From CAZJWR01 sp964549765 (lineage in GTDB: Bacteria; Zixibacteria; MSB-5A5; GN15; JAAZOE01): a stretch of 64,000 nt of DNA. The position numbers were made by a program, and so were the translations under genes. Position 1 is the first letter of the stretch. Every line of letters starts with the position of its first letter. Location: positions 1-64,000 of the forward strand of contig CAZJWR010000006.1 of the NCBI GenBank assembly GCA_964549765.1. The letters are read 5' to 3'. A model generated the notes under the pieces. The model saw nothing but the letters and a program-made list of their open reading frames with translations. It did no database searches and was not told the DNA's origin. Shown piece after piece: positions 53,805 through 62,272 of the stretch.

Positions 53805-54739
53805 TGGCGGAAGAACAACAATTCGATATCATCGTCGTCGGCGGCGGGCCGGGTGGCCTGACGGCCGGCATGTACGGCGCGCGGGCCGAGTTGAGAACCG
53901 TGGTCATTGAAAAGTATCTTCCCGGCGGGCAGATCGCGCTGACCGAGGACGTGGAAGATTATCCCGGCTTCGAAAGAATCTCCGGGCCGGAACTGGCTAC
54001 CAAGATCGCCGATCACGCCAAGAAATTCGGGCTGGAAGTGATTTCCGATGAAATCGTCGAAGTTCGGTCCGAACTCGATGACAGAAAAGTCGCCGTGGGC
54101 GCCAGCGGAACCCAATATATTGCCAAACAGATCGTTATAGCGACCGGCGGCTCCGCCGTGCATCTGAAAGTCCCCGGCGAAAAGGAATATTCCGGCAAGG
54201 GCGTGTCCTACTGCGCTATCTGCGATGGAGCCTTCTTCAAGGATCAGGTGATCGCCGTCGCCGGCGGAGGCGACGCGGCGGTGGAAGAGGGCATGTTCCT
54301 GACTAAATTCGGCTCCAAAGTGTATATCATCCACCGCCGCGACCAGCTCCGGGCGCAAAAAATTATCCAGGAACGAGCGTTCAAGAATGACAAAGTCGAA
54401 TTCATCTGGGACACGGTCGTGAAGGAAATCAAGGGCGATACGAAAGTGCGGTCGTTGCTGCTGGAAAACGTCAAAACCGGCGAGAAGTCAACGCTGGACG
54501 TCGGCGCGATTTTCGTCTTTATCGGTTTTCACCCCAATACGCAGATGCTCCCGGATAACATCAATAAGAACGAGGCCGGCTACCTGATCACCGATTATAA
54601 GATGGAAACTTCCATCCCGGGGATATACGCCTGCGGCGACGTCCGCGCCCAACTGGTCCGCCAGATCACCAACGCCGTCGGCGACGGCACCACGGCGGCG
54701 ATGGCGGCGGTCTACCGGATCGAGGAGATGAAAGAGTAA
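53804..54739 (+). CDS. trxB: Thioredoxin reductase
   Basis: FAD-dependent reductase regenerating thioredoxin with NADPH. The 311-residue protein has the FAD motif IVVGGGPGGLTAGMYGARA, the redox pair Cys137-x-x-Cys140 in SYCAICDGAFFKDQ, the NADPH motif VAGGGDAAVEEGMFLTKFGS, and YACGDVRAQLVRQITNAVGDG near the end. Unlike the paralogue at 7400, it keeps the CxxC and is a true TrxB. It is last in the cobO operon and could ultimately feed the peroxiredoxins. Confidence 0.95.
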   Translation: MAEEQQFDIIVVGGGPGGLTAGMYGARAELRTVVIEKYLPGGQIALTEDVEDYPGFERISGPELATKIADHAKKFGLEVISDEIVEVRSELDDRKVAVGASGTQYIAKQIVIATGGSAVHLKVPGEKEYSGKGVSYCAICDGAFFKDQVIAVAGGGDAAVEEGMFLTKFGSKVYIIHRRDQLRAQKIIQERAFKNDKVEFIWDTVVKEIKGDTKVRSLLLENVKTGEKSTLDVGAIFVFIGFHPNTQMLPDNINKNEAGYLITDYKMETSIPGIYACGDVRAQLVRQITNAVGDGTTAAMAAVYRIEEMKE

Positions 54740-55103
54740 GGCGCCCGACCTATATTGCTGCCGGAAATGTTAGCCCATAAATCTTGATTTCAAGAAATGT
54801 AATCACTATGTCCCACCCGCGCCCGGCGCGGGTGGGATGCAGGTGACCGGCATACCATGAGTCCGGGCCATTATCAATCTGCATCGACCCGGATATTGCA
54901 TTAATTCTCCCGCTAAAATGAAACACCGGAATTTCCCGGGATTTACCCTCGCGCCTTCAGGTTGCACGCCATGTTCCGGTCGTATACATAATTGCCGATT
55001 CGTCCCGCCCTTTGTCTCCAAATTTCCGTTACCGGTTCAACTCTGCCGAGTCGATGCCGATACCCAAGAAGATGACGACGTTGGACAATTGGAGGATGGC
55101 TTC
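54740..55103. other. Intergenic region with a large hairpin
   Basis: A perfect 12 bp stem (54811-54822 with 54826-54837, loop CCG) made of TCCCACCCGCGC and its complement lies about 70 bases after trxB. It may serve as its terminator, although no T tract follows. The following reading frame up to 55103 has no family similarity. Confidence 0.5.
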
Positions 55104-57083
55104 GTGAAGGCGCCGGGAGTGTTACATAGAATTTCATTTCTGGTAATTGCCAATTCGCTGTTTATCTTCGCGACGGTGCTGTTCGTTGGCATGGAAAACA
55201 ACCAGGCTAAAATCGACCGCCTGATTCAATATCGCTTCGATTTTATCAGCCAGTATTTCCGCGCCGAGCTGGAGGATCATCGGGAGGTTTTCGGCAGTCC
55301 CGCTCAGCCATTTGTCAGCGACAACGTCACCCTCAACAAAATCTTTCAGCACGCCCGGCGGTCCGTCAACGGGCTCGGCAGCCTGGCGCTGCTGACCGCG
55401 ACCGACAGTGACGGCTATGCTGTTCGGGCGGTGGCTTTCCGCGAAACGGTCGATTCATTCGACCCTCAGTTTTGGAATCGAATCGTCAATGGTGTTGCTC
55501 CGGAAGACATCCGGGTCCACGGCATACACGTCGGGCCGCGATTCACGACTCAGTCGGGCGATTTCAAAACAATCTATATTCCGGTTGATGCCGCTGATCC
55601 CCATGAAGTGCTTGCAATCACGTTTGTCCCGGATGAAATCGTCGGCGGCGACGCCAGCTATAATTGGACAATCGTTTTTCTCTTTTTCGTCATTACGCTC
55701 ATCACGCTGTTGATTATCAATTTGCTGATCAGGAAGTTCGTCCGGCCGCTGCAACATCTCGTGCAGGGTATGGAGAAAACGGCCGGGGGCGAAGTGCTCT
55801 ATAAAATTGAGGGCGTCACCAAAGGGGAGATGGGCCGTGTGGCGTCGGCTTTCAATGCCATGTCGTCAGCCTTGTGGGAAAAACGCCGACAATTGACCCT
55901 CTCAAACCAGAACCTGACCCTGCTCAATCAGCGCCTGACGGAAACGCTTGACGCATTATCCAAGGCCAATGCCAATTTGTCGGAGTCCCGGGCGTTTCTC
56001 TCGAAACTCATCGAAAATGCGCCGTTTGCCGTCATCGCCACCGGCGTCGACCGAAAAGTCCTTATTTTCAGCAAGGCCGCCACGGAAACATTCGATATCC
56101 GCGTCGACCAGGCTCTGGGCCGCGACCTCGAAGAATTTTTCCCGTTCACCCCGGATAAGCTTTTCCCGCAGTCCGGCGACAAACAACTGACCCGTGAAGA
56201 GGAAATGATTTGCCGGAAACCGAACGGCGACAGCTTCCCGGCCTTGGTGACGAGGGTCTCCATCCGGGAAGGCGGATCGGAGGTCAGCGCTTATCTGTTC
56301 ATCATCCGGGATATTTCGGAATCGCGCGGTTTCCAGGAGATGATGATATCCATCGACCGCATGGCGACGCGAGGCGTCATGGCCGGTGAAATAGCTCACG
56401 AAATCAATAATTATCTGGCGATCATCCTCGGTAACGTAGAACTGCTGCCGCTGCTTTTGGCCAAGGGCAAAACCGATAAGGTCGACCAGAAATTGGAACT
56501 GCTCCGCGCCACCGTCGGCAAAATCCAGCGCTTCTCCGAGGGGCTGATGGGCTATGGCAATGAGGAAGCCGTGTTCGAACCGGGCGATTTGAACCAGTTG
56601 ATCGAGAATCTGGTGACTTTTCTGAGGCCGCAAAACCGGTACGATGGGATAAAATTCGAACTTACACTCTCACCAAAACTGCCGCTGGTCGAATTCGACA
56701 GCACCCAGATGCAGCAACTGCTGGTCAATATGTTCAGCAACGCCGCCGACGCCCTCCGCGAAAAGACTGACAACAGATGTATCGACATAACCACCCGTTG
56801 TATGCCCGACTCCGACAAGGTGCAGATCGTGATAGCCGATACCGCCGGGGGCTTGCCCGAAGATTTAAGCGATGTGATTTTCAAGGATCGCTATACCGGC
56901 CAACGGCGCGGCCGCGGCTTCGGGTTGGTGATCGTCAAGCGTATCATCGACAAGCACGCCGGCGCCATCGAGTATGAATCTCATCCCGGTGAAGGAACCA
57001 CCTTCACGATCACTCTGCCGAGATGGGCGGAGGTTGTTCGCGATGAATCGCCGGCTGACGAAACCCGACAAGTTACTTCTTGA
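55104..57083 (+). CDS. Membrane sensor histidine kinase with HAMP and PAS domains
   Basis: A 659-residue kinase: membrane segment FLVIANSLFIFATVLFVGM, periplasmic sensor region (about 35-185), second membrane segment IVFLFFVITLITLLIINLLI, HAMP domain, short coiled coil, PAS domain (about 295-410). The dimerisation helix has GEIAHEINNYLAI with phosphoryl-accepting His432, then the HATPase domain with NMFSNAADAL, ADTAGGLPEDL and GRGFGLVIVKRI. The H-box HEINN departs from the usual HExRNP. I use GTG 55104 because GGAGG is eight bases upstream. The frame further upstream is unrelated to kinases. No response regulator is linked. Confidence 0.87.
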   Translation: MKAPGVLHRISFLVIANSLFIFATVLFVGMENNQAKIDRLIQYRFDFISQYFRAELEDHREVFGSPAQPFVSDNVTLNKIFQHARRSVNGLGSLALLTATDSDGYAVRAVAFRETVDSFDPQFWNRIVNGVAPEDIRVHGIHVGPRFTTQSGDFKTIYIPVDAADPHEVLAITFVPDEIVGGDASYNWTIVFLFFVITLITLLIINLLIRKFVRPLQHLVQGMEKTAGGEVLYKIEGVTKGEMGRVASAFNAMSSALWEKRRQLTLSNQNLTLLNQRLTETLDALSKANANLSESRAFLSKLIENAPFAVIATGVDRKVLIFSKAATETFDIRVDQALGRDLEEFFPFTPDKLFPQSGDKQLTREEEMICRKPNGDSFPALVTRVSIREGGSEVSAYLFIIRDISESRGFQEMMISIDRMATRGVMAGEIAHEINNYLAIILGNVELLPLLLAKGKTDKVDQKLELLRATVGKIQRFSEGLMGYGNEEAVFEPGDLNQLIENLVTFLRPQNRYDGIKFELTLSPKLPLVEFDSTQMQQLLVNMFSNAADALREKTDNRCIDITTRCMPDSDKVQIVIADTAGGLPEDLSDVIFKDRYTGQRRGRGFGLVIVKRIIDKHAGAIEYESHPGEGTTFTITLPRWAEVVRDESPADETRQVTS

Positions 57084-57115
57084 CATCATCGCCCGCCGAG
57101 GCGTACTTATTCCCG

Positions 57116-59146
57116 ATGAGTCCAAGCCGCGTGTCATCGCTTCTGGCGCATATTCGTCTGCGCTATCTCATCCTGGTCATCATCGTCCTGGGATTGATCT
57201 TCTTCGCCCTGACCTATCTCGGCATCAGGCGAGCGCGGCAATCGCTTTTGAAAATTATGGTCGACGAAGGCAAGGCCCTGGTGGCGAGCCTGACGCTGTC
57301 GTCGAATAACGCCATCCAGTCCGGCCTGCTTCTCGAAACACTGTCCGAACAGAAATTCGCCGATATCGCCAAACGGGCGTCCGAACGGTTGCAGAACGGC
57401 ATGACGCCCCAGAACATGCGCGATATCACGCGCGATAACGATCTGCTATCATTCGATCTTCTCACGCCGGATCTGGCTGTCATCGCCTCGGATCGCTGGG
57501 CCGAGGGCTATTCACCCGAATATCCGCCCGAAGTGCGCGCGGAGATCGTCGATATTCAGGAGACCGGTGGAGGATACCGGTCGGTAACGGTTGTTCCCGC
57601 CGATACTGCCTCGCCGCTGATCCAATATTTCATTTACCCCGTCGCCCCGGATGGCGACATCATCGTGATGTCGGCCGAGGCGGAATATTTCAATCAGATT
57701 ATGCAGCAGATCGGCATCGGTTATCTGATACGGGAAATTTCCAATCAATCCGGCATCGAGTACATTTTTCTTCAGAGCCGCGACGGGATCATCTTTTCGT
57801 CGCGGCCGTTGTCGCCGATCCTCAAGATCGAAAGCGATCCCTTCCTCAATTCCCTGATGGACACCGACACTATCGGCTGGCGGATTCACTTGTTTCAGGA
57901 CGATGAGGTGCTCGAAATCGCCCGCCGCTTCGAATCGGTCAAATATCCGCCGGGAATATACCGCATCGGCATGAGCCTGAAGGAATTTAATGAGATTTCA
58001 CGCGGCTACGACCGGGGGATAATCATCACCGCTATCGTCCTGTTCGTATTGACTCTTTTGGTCGTGGCGGTGGTGTCGGTCAATCAAAATTACTTCATTC
58101 TCGATCAATCGTATCGCCGCATACGATCCATGACCGACACGATCTTCGACCGGCTGTCCAGCGCCGTGCTGGCCTACGACGGCGACGGGCGCATTATCGC
58201 CGTCAACAATGCCCTGACGCAATTGACCGGATTGACGTCCGACTCCATCGGCACGCCGATAGCCGCCGTCGCGAAAAAACTCCAGTTCGATCTTCCTGAA
58301 AGATTGGCTCCCGGCGAACGATTGATCGGCGTCGAACATGCCGTCACTGCCCCATCCGGTGAACGACGCATCATCATGGCCGGCGTATCGTCGCTTCCAC
58401 AAGATGCCGGCGGCGGAGGCGTGGTGCTGATCCATGATATCACCGAGCAGAAGCATCTGGAAGAAGAAAGTCGCCGCCGTGAACGGCTGTCCGAGATGGG
58501 CGACATGGCGGCGGGCGTGGCGCATGAAATCCGCAATCCGCTGAACGCTATCTCAATCGCCACCCAGCGGCTCAAGATGGAGTTCGAACCGAAGGGCGAA
58601 AACGAGGAATACGACCGCCTGACCAAAAATATCCTCGATGAAACGACGCGCTTGAATCAGATCCTGACGCGGTTCCTGGATCTGGCCAAGACGCGCGCCG
58701 CCGAGGATCGTCCCATTGACTTGAGTGCACCGATCCGTCGGGCGGTTGACAGTCTGGCGGATGAAGCCGAGAGCGGCGGCGCGACGATCAATTATCCATC
58801 GCATGATGCCGTCCGCGTCCGGGCCGCCGAAGAAAAGCTCCAGCAGGTGTTTATCAATCTCATCAAAAACAGCATCCAGGCAATGCCGGATGGGGGAGAG
58901 GTGACCATCGCGGTCGATACTTCCGATTCGAGCCGCGTGGTCATTGCCGTCGTCGATACCGGTCCGGGATTTCCGCCGGGGGTGTCGTCGAAGATATTCC
59001 AGCCGTATTTCACGACCAAGGCCGACGGATCGGGATTGGGTTTAGCGCTGGCATACAAGACGATCATCGACTACGGCGGCAGCCTCGAGGCATCAAGCAA
59101 TCCCGCCGGCGGCGCCCGCATCGCCATCACCTTGCCGCGCGCGTGA
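57116..59146 (+). CDS. Membrane sensor histidine kinase with PAS domain
   Basis: A 676-residue kinase 32 bases after the previous one. A first membrane segment (LRYLILVIIVLGLIFFALTY) is followed by an extracytoplasmic region of about 280 residues. The second segment is IITAIVLFVLTLLVVAVVSV and the PAS domain lies at about 330-440. The dimerisation helix has GVAHEIRNPLNAISIATQRL with His470, and the HATPase domain has NLIKNSIQAMPDGG, VDTGPGFPPG and GSGLGLALAYKTI. It resembles the nitrogen-regulation-type kinases that pair with NtrC-like regulators, but none is present before the window moves to unrelated genes. TTG 57080 is a possible alternative start. Confidence 0.88.
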   Translation: MSPSRVSSLLAHIRLRYLILVIIVLGLIFFALTYLGIRRARQSLLKIMVDEGKALVASLTLSSNNAIQSGLLLETLSEQKFADIAKRASERLQNGMTPQNMRDITRDNDLLSFDLLTPDLAVIASDRWAEGYSPEYPPEVRAEIVDIQETGGGYRSVTVVPADTASPLIQYFIYPVAPDGDIIVMSAEAEYFNQIMQQIGIGYLIREISNQSGIEYIFLQSRDGIIFSSRPLSPILKIESDPFLNSLMDTDTIGWRIHLFQDDEVLEIARRFESVKYPPGIYRIGMSLKEFNEISRGYDRGIIITAIVLFVLTLLVVAVVSVNQNYFILDQSYRRIRSMTDTIFDRLSSAVLAYDGDGRIIAVNNALTQLTGLTSDSIGTPIAAVAKKLQFDLPERLAPGERLIGVEHAVTAPSGERRIIMAGVSSLPQDAGGGGVVLIHDITEQKHLEEESRRRERLSEMGDMAAGVAHEIRNPLNAISIATQRLKMEFEPKGENEEYDRLTKNILDETTRLNQILTRFLDLAKTRAAEDRPIDLSAPIRRAVDSLADEAESGGATINYPSHDAVRVRAAEEKLQQVFINLIKNSIQAMPDGGEVTIAVDTSDSSRVVIAVVDTGPGFPPGVSSKIFQPYFTTKADGSGLGLALAYKTIIDYGGSLEASSNPAGGARIAITLPRA

Positions 59147-59317
59147 GGGGAACTATGAATTATCTTGACTCAATACGGGAACCCGAATAAAATTGCCAAT
59201 GGAGAACTCGGATGTTGTGAATCTTATCCGGGGTATTTTGAAAAAATAGGGCCAGTCATCGGGTCATAGACGTCATTATCGAATACTATTCGGTAAAGAG
59301 TGGATGGAGGCAGAGGA

Positions 59318-59695
59318 TTGCAATATACTGGCTTATACGCCGACAAGGCCGGCGAATCCCACTTCGAAGATATAACTCCACGCTTCAAGCCAGCCTTTTT
59401 TGCGCCACCGGCGCCGCCTCTGGACATATCAGAATTTGGCCGGGCTGAGAGCTGCTCAATTATCCGGGCGAATGAAGGCTGGTACGGCGATTGGCATCCG
59501 GCTCCATTTCGACAATTACATTTCTATCTATCCGGCATGGTTGAAGCGGAAACGTCTGACGGCGAGACCCGCCGTTTCGGTTCAGGCGATATCATACTGG
59601 TCGAAGACACCGCAGGCCAGGGGCACCGAAGCCAGGTGATAGGTTCCGGCGATGTGTTGATTGCCATTGTCAAACTGGCTGGGACGAAACAATAA
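59318..59695 (+). CDS. Small cupin-fold protein
   Basis: A 125-residue protein with a central beta-barrel pattern: WHPAPFRQLHFYLSG, GDIILVEDTAGQGHRSQV and a closing strand, matching a minimal cupin with potential metal-binding His residues. The start is a TTG at 59318, supported by GGAGG at 59306-59310. An upstream in-frame GTG lacks a site. Substrate unknown. It stands alone. Confidence 0.65.
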   Translation: MQYTGLYADKAGESHFEDITPRFKPAFFAPPAPPLDISEFGRAESCSIIRANEGWYGDWHPAPFRQLHFYLSGMVEAETSDGETRRFGSGDIILVEDTAGQGHRSQVIGSGDVLIAIVKLAGTKQ

Positions 59696-59852
59696 GACCG
59701 CCCCAACTCCCCGACGGGTGGCCTGCCCGCTGCCGCGGTCCGGATTACATTGCATCCCATTAAGCAGTGAGGGCAAATGCGCCCGACGCCGGCCACTAAT
59801 GGCATGAACAAATTCTCCGCGTGCTCGTCTTTATTGAAAAGGAGGACGAAAT

Positions 59853-60398
59853 ATGAATCCCGGCCGCCGATTACTCATACTCGCCAGCATACTTTTGTGC
59901 ATCGTCATAACCGCACAGGCCGGGGAACCTGATACTGCACTGGTATCGGTTGATATAGCCAAGCTGTCCCTTGATACGGAATCCTATTGCTATTTCGGGC
60001 ATGGCCAGTTTCTGTCCATGCGAAGCTGTCATTGTCCCTGGATTTGTCTGGAGGCGGACACGTGCACTTTTAATCCGGCGGATAGCATTCTCCATTTGGT
60101 CGGCTCTTTATATGACTGCATGCAGCATACCGACTACTCCAAAATGTCATTTGAGGCTATTTCCGGGGCACTCGTCCGGAAATATCTGAATGAACCGGCC
60201 GATTCCACGGAGATGGCATCGCATCCTGATGGTTGGGTACGACAGGATATTGAGTATGGTTCGGCGTTCGTCTTGGATGTCAAAGTGACTCCCGACAGTT
60301 ATCTTGCCATCGTGCAGGCGGTTCCCGACACGACCTCCTTAGTTCCGATGATGACGTGCGAGATTTTTAAGATATGCGAGCTGCTGCCGGATAAATAG
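59853..60398 (+). CDS. Secreted cysteine-rich protein of unknown function
   Basis: A 181-residue protein with a clear signal peptide (LLILASILLCIVITAQAG) and about eight cysteines in the mature part, including SCHCPWICLEADTC. This pattern suggests disulfides or metal binding. AAAGGAGGA precedes the ATG. I recognise no family. The palindrome GCCCGC-CGCG-GCGGGC (60440-60455) after it may terminate transcription. Confidence 0.6.
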   Translation: MNPGRRLLILASILLCIVITAQAGEPDTALVSVDIAKLSLDTESYCYFGHGQFLSMRSCHCPWICLEADTCTFNPADSILHLVGSLYDCMQHTDYSKMSFEAISGALVRKYLNEPADSTEMASHPDGWVRQDIEYGSAFVLDVKVTPDSYLAIVQAVPDTTSLVPMMTCEIFKICELLPDK

Positions 60399-61051
60399 TT
60401 GAGCAGATCATAACCCCTTTGAGATTTTTCGGGTGACTTGCCCGCCGCGGCGGGCAGGATTGTATTGTACCCTCTACATCACAGCTCCCTGTTGCGTCAG
60501 GTCTTGATCCCGCCCTGCGGGATTGTGACCTGACGTCGCTCCAAATATATAGCGAATCGATGCAGTTTGTGTCGCCGCGCCCTTATATAGAGGCTCCGAG
60601 GTGGCGGGATCACACGGATCCCGCCCTACAAGAAGAAAGGAGCGTATATGCGTACGCCCAAAAGCGTGATCACTCGTACGGTCAGGAATCCTTTCCTGAC
60701 TGCGGCAAGTTGTCGCAGTCTGTCGGGAGAGGGTTCCCGACACCACAAGAAATCATCAAAAATGAACAAACGAACCCATTTCGCCATAACGCTATGCCGC
60801 CCTTACTTGTCCAACGAAATTTTCTATTTTTTTCCCCTCTCCCTCTGGAAGAAGGGCTGGGGGTGAGGGTGTTCTGGGTGACGGTCGGAGAAAAGCAGTA
60901 GATTTGACAAAACGAACCCAATTCGCCGTAAGTCAATCATGGTGTTAATAGTACAACGAATTTTCGCAATTGAGAACCACAAACCGCCCTCAAACGTTAT
61001 CAATATACAGACATATATCCTGTGAATATCGGTTTTAACCGAGGAGGAAAT
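60399..61051. repeat. Repeat-rich, highly structured intergenic zone
   Basis: No real gene. Elements in order: a two-part palindrome 60495-60535 (9 bp stem, 3x3 loop, 7 bp stem), a perfect 9 bp palindrome 60603-60625, three tandem hairpins 60681-60741, and a copy of the widespread CCCTCTCC...GGGTGAGGG intergenic repeat at 60834-60871. There are also two related copies of a 22-base motif (60763-60784, 60905-60926). The second is an exact inverted copy of 12628-12649. Short frames crossing this zone are translations of repeats. Confidence 0.65.
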
Positions 61052-62020
61052 ATGAAACGGATACGGAATCTGGTACGGAATCGGATGAGCCGGACGCTGC
61101 TTATAACAGGTCTGGCGACGACAGCGATGTTCTTGTGGGGTTGCGGAGGTTATGTGAGCCAAACATACGCCGAAGGCGGCGTGGCGTCGTATGCCTCGGA
61201 CGATGTGCAATTTTTGGCGCAGTACGGCGATTGGATCAATGTGTCGCCCTACGGCATGGTGTGGCAGCCGAGCGTTGTCGAGGGATGGCAGCCGTTTTAC
61301 TACGGCCATTGGGACTATACAGAAGACGGCTGGGCGTGGGTGTCCTATGAGCCGTACGGATGGCTCGTCTATCATTACGGATATTGGGATTTTCAGCCGG
61401 GTATCGGATGGTTTTGGATTAGCGGCAATCAATGGTCGCCGGCATGCGTAGACTGGATCACCTACGGTGATTATATCGGATGGGCGCCGTTGTCCCCACC
61501 GGGCGTAAACTGGCCGGAACCGTGGGTGCATCATGACATCGGCGTTTGGAATGTCGTGCGGGTCCGCGACTTCGACCGGGACGACGTCGGACGGTACCGG
61601 ATCGTCAAGCCGCCCCGCGCCGGTGAGCTGAGTCAAGCCCGGATGGATCATCATCCGCCGAATGTGCAGATGATCGAAACGCAGACGCGACGGAAGATTC
61701 CGCGCTTCCCGATCGAACGGCACTCGATGAACATGTCTTTCCGGCAGCCCGAAAGACGGGGGGACGAAGGCGGAGTGAATCCCGCACAGGGCGAAGAACA
61801 TCGACAGCCGGAACAGGGTCAAACCGCCGGACGGGGAAAGCAGGGAGCCGATAATGAACCCCAGCGGATGGTCTTGCCCGACGGTGAACGAAAACGGGTC
61901 GAGAAGCACCGGAGCAAGGTCGAGCGAGAAGTCTTGCAGCGTCACCCGGAGAATCGGGGAGGGGAACAAGATCGCGGCCGGGGCAACGAACGAGACCGCG
62001 GCGACGGCCACCGGCGATAG
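61052..62020 (+). CDS. Lipoprotein with DUF6600-like tryptophan/tyrosine-rich domain
   Basis: A 322-residue lipoprotein: basic start, leader ending FLWGCGG with a lipidated Cys, then about 130 residues dense in Trp and Tyr with repeating units (YGMVWQPSVVEGWQPFYYGH, WAWVSYEPYGWLVYHYG, GIGWFWISGNQW). These are typical of DUF6600-like envelope proteins. The C-terminal half is low-complexity, rich in Arg, Glu, Gln and Gly, and probably disordered. GAGGAGG precedes ATG 61052. Function unknown. Confidence 0.75.
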   Translation: MKRIRNLVRNRMSRTLLITGLATTAMFLWGCGGYVSQTYAEGGVASYASDDVQFLAQYGDWINVSPYGMVWQPSVVEGWQPFYYGHWDYTEDGWAWVSYEPYGWLVYHYGYWDFQPGIGWFWISGNQWSPACVDWITYGDYIGWAPLSPPGVNWPEPWVHHDIGVWNVVRVRDFDRDDVGRYRIVKPPRAGELSQARMDHHPPNVQMIETQTRRKIPRFPIERHSMNMSFRQPERRGDEGGVNPAQGEEHRQPEQGQTAGRGKQGADNEPQRMVLPDGERKRVEKHRSKVEREVLQRHPENRGGEQDRGRGNERDRGDGHRR

Positions 62021-62069
62021 TCACATGGATCAGGCCGGATGTCAAGGCCGGCGCGACACGGAATATAAA

Positions 62070-62103
62070 CCCACCCGTCCCGCCAAAACGCGGGACGAGT
62101 GGG
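62070..62103. repeat. Palindromic element after the DUF6600-like gene
   Basis: CGTCCCGC (62076-62083) pairs with GCGGGACG (62090-62097), extended by CCCAC/GTGGG after one mismatch. It shares the GTGGGCCACC motif seen at 12994, 13992 and 59716. Confidence 0.55.
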
Positions 62104-62229
62104 CCACCGAATCGGTTACTATCAGTTCCGCCCGGTCCTGATCCCGCGCAACCCGCCGTGGCGGATGACCTGCCGGGGGCTGGCAGGATCGTTCGAATCA
62201 CTAAAGGGGAGCTTCTGAGACAAATAAAA

Positions 62230-62259
62230 AAAACGGCCGCAGCAATCTGCGGCCGTTTT
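62230..62259. terminator. gltA: Bidirectional intrinsic terminator downstream of gltA
   Basis: AAAACGGCCGCAG (62230-62242) and its exact complement (62247-62259) form a 13 bp stem with loop CAAT, flanked by A and T tracts. It serves gltA on the minus strand. Confidence 0.9.
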
Positions 62260-62272
62260 GGTATAGCAGAAA

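Noticed and set aside
54918..55103. N-terminal extension of the first sensor kinase
   Set aside because: The open frame runs upstream, but similarity to kinases begins at GTG 55104, which has GGAGG at the right distance.
60560..60936. Several short frames in the 60.5-60.9 kb zone
   Set aside because: They translate known-type repeats (SPSPSSRGRG-like) and palindromes in multiple frames, with no ribosome sites.
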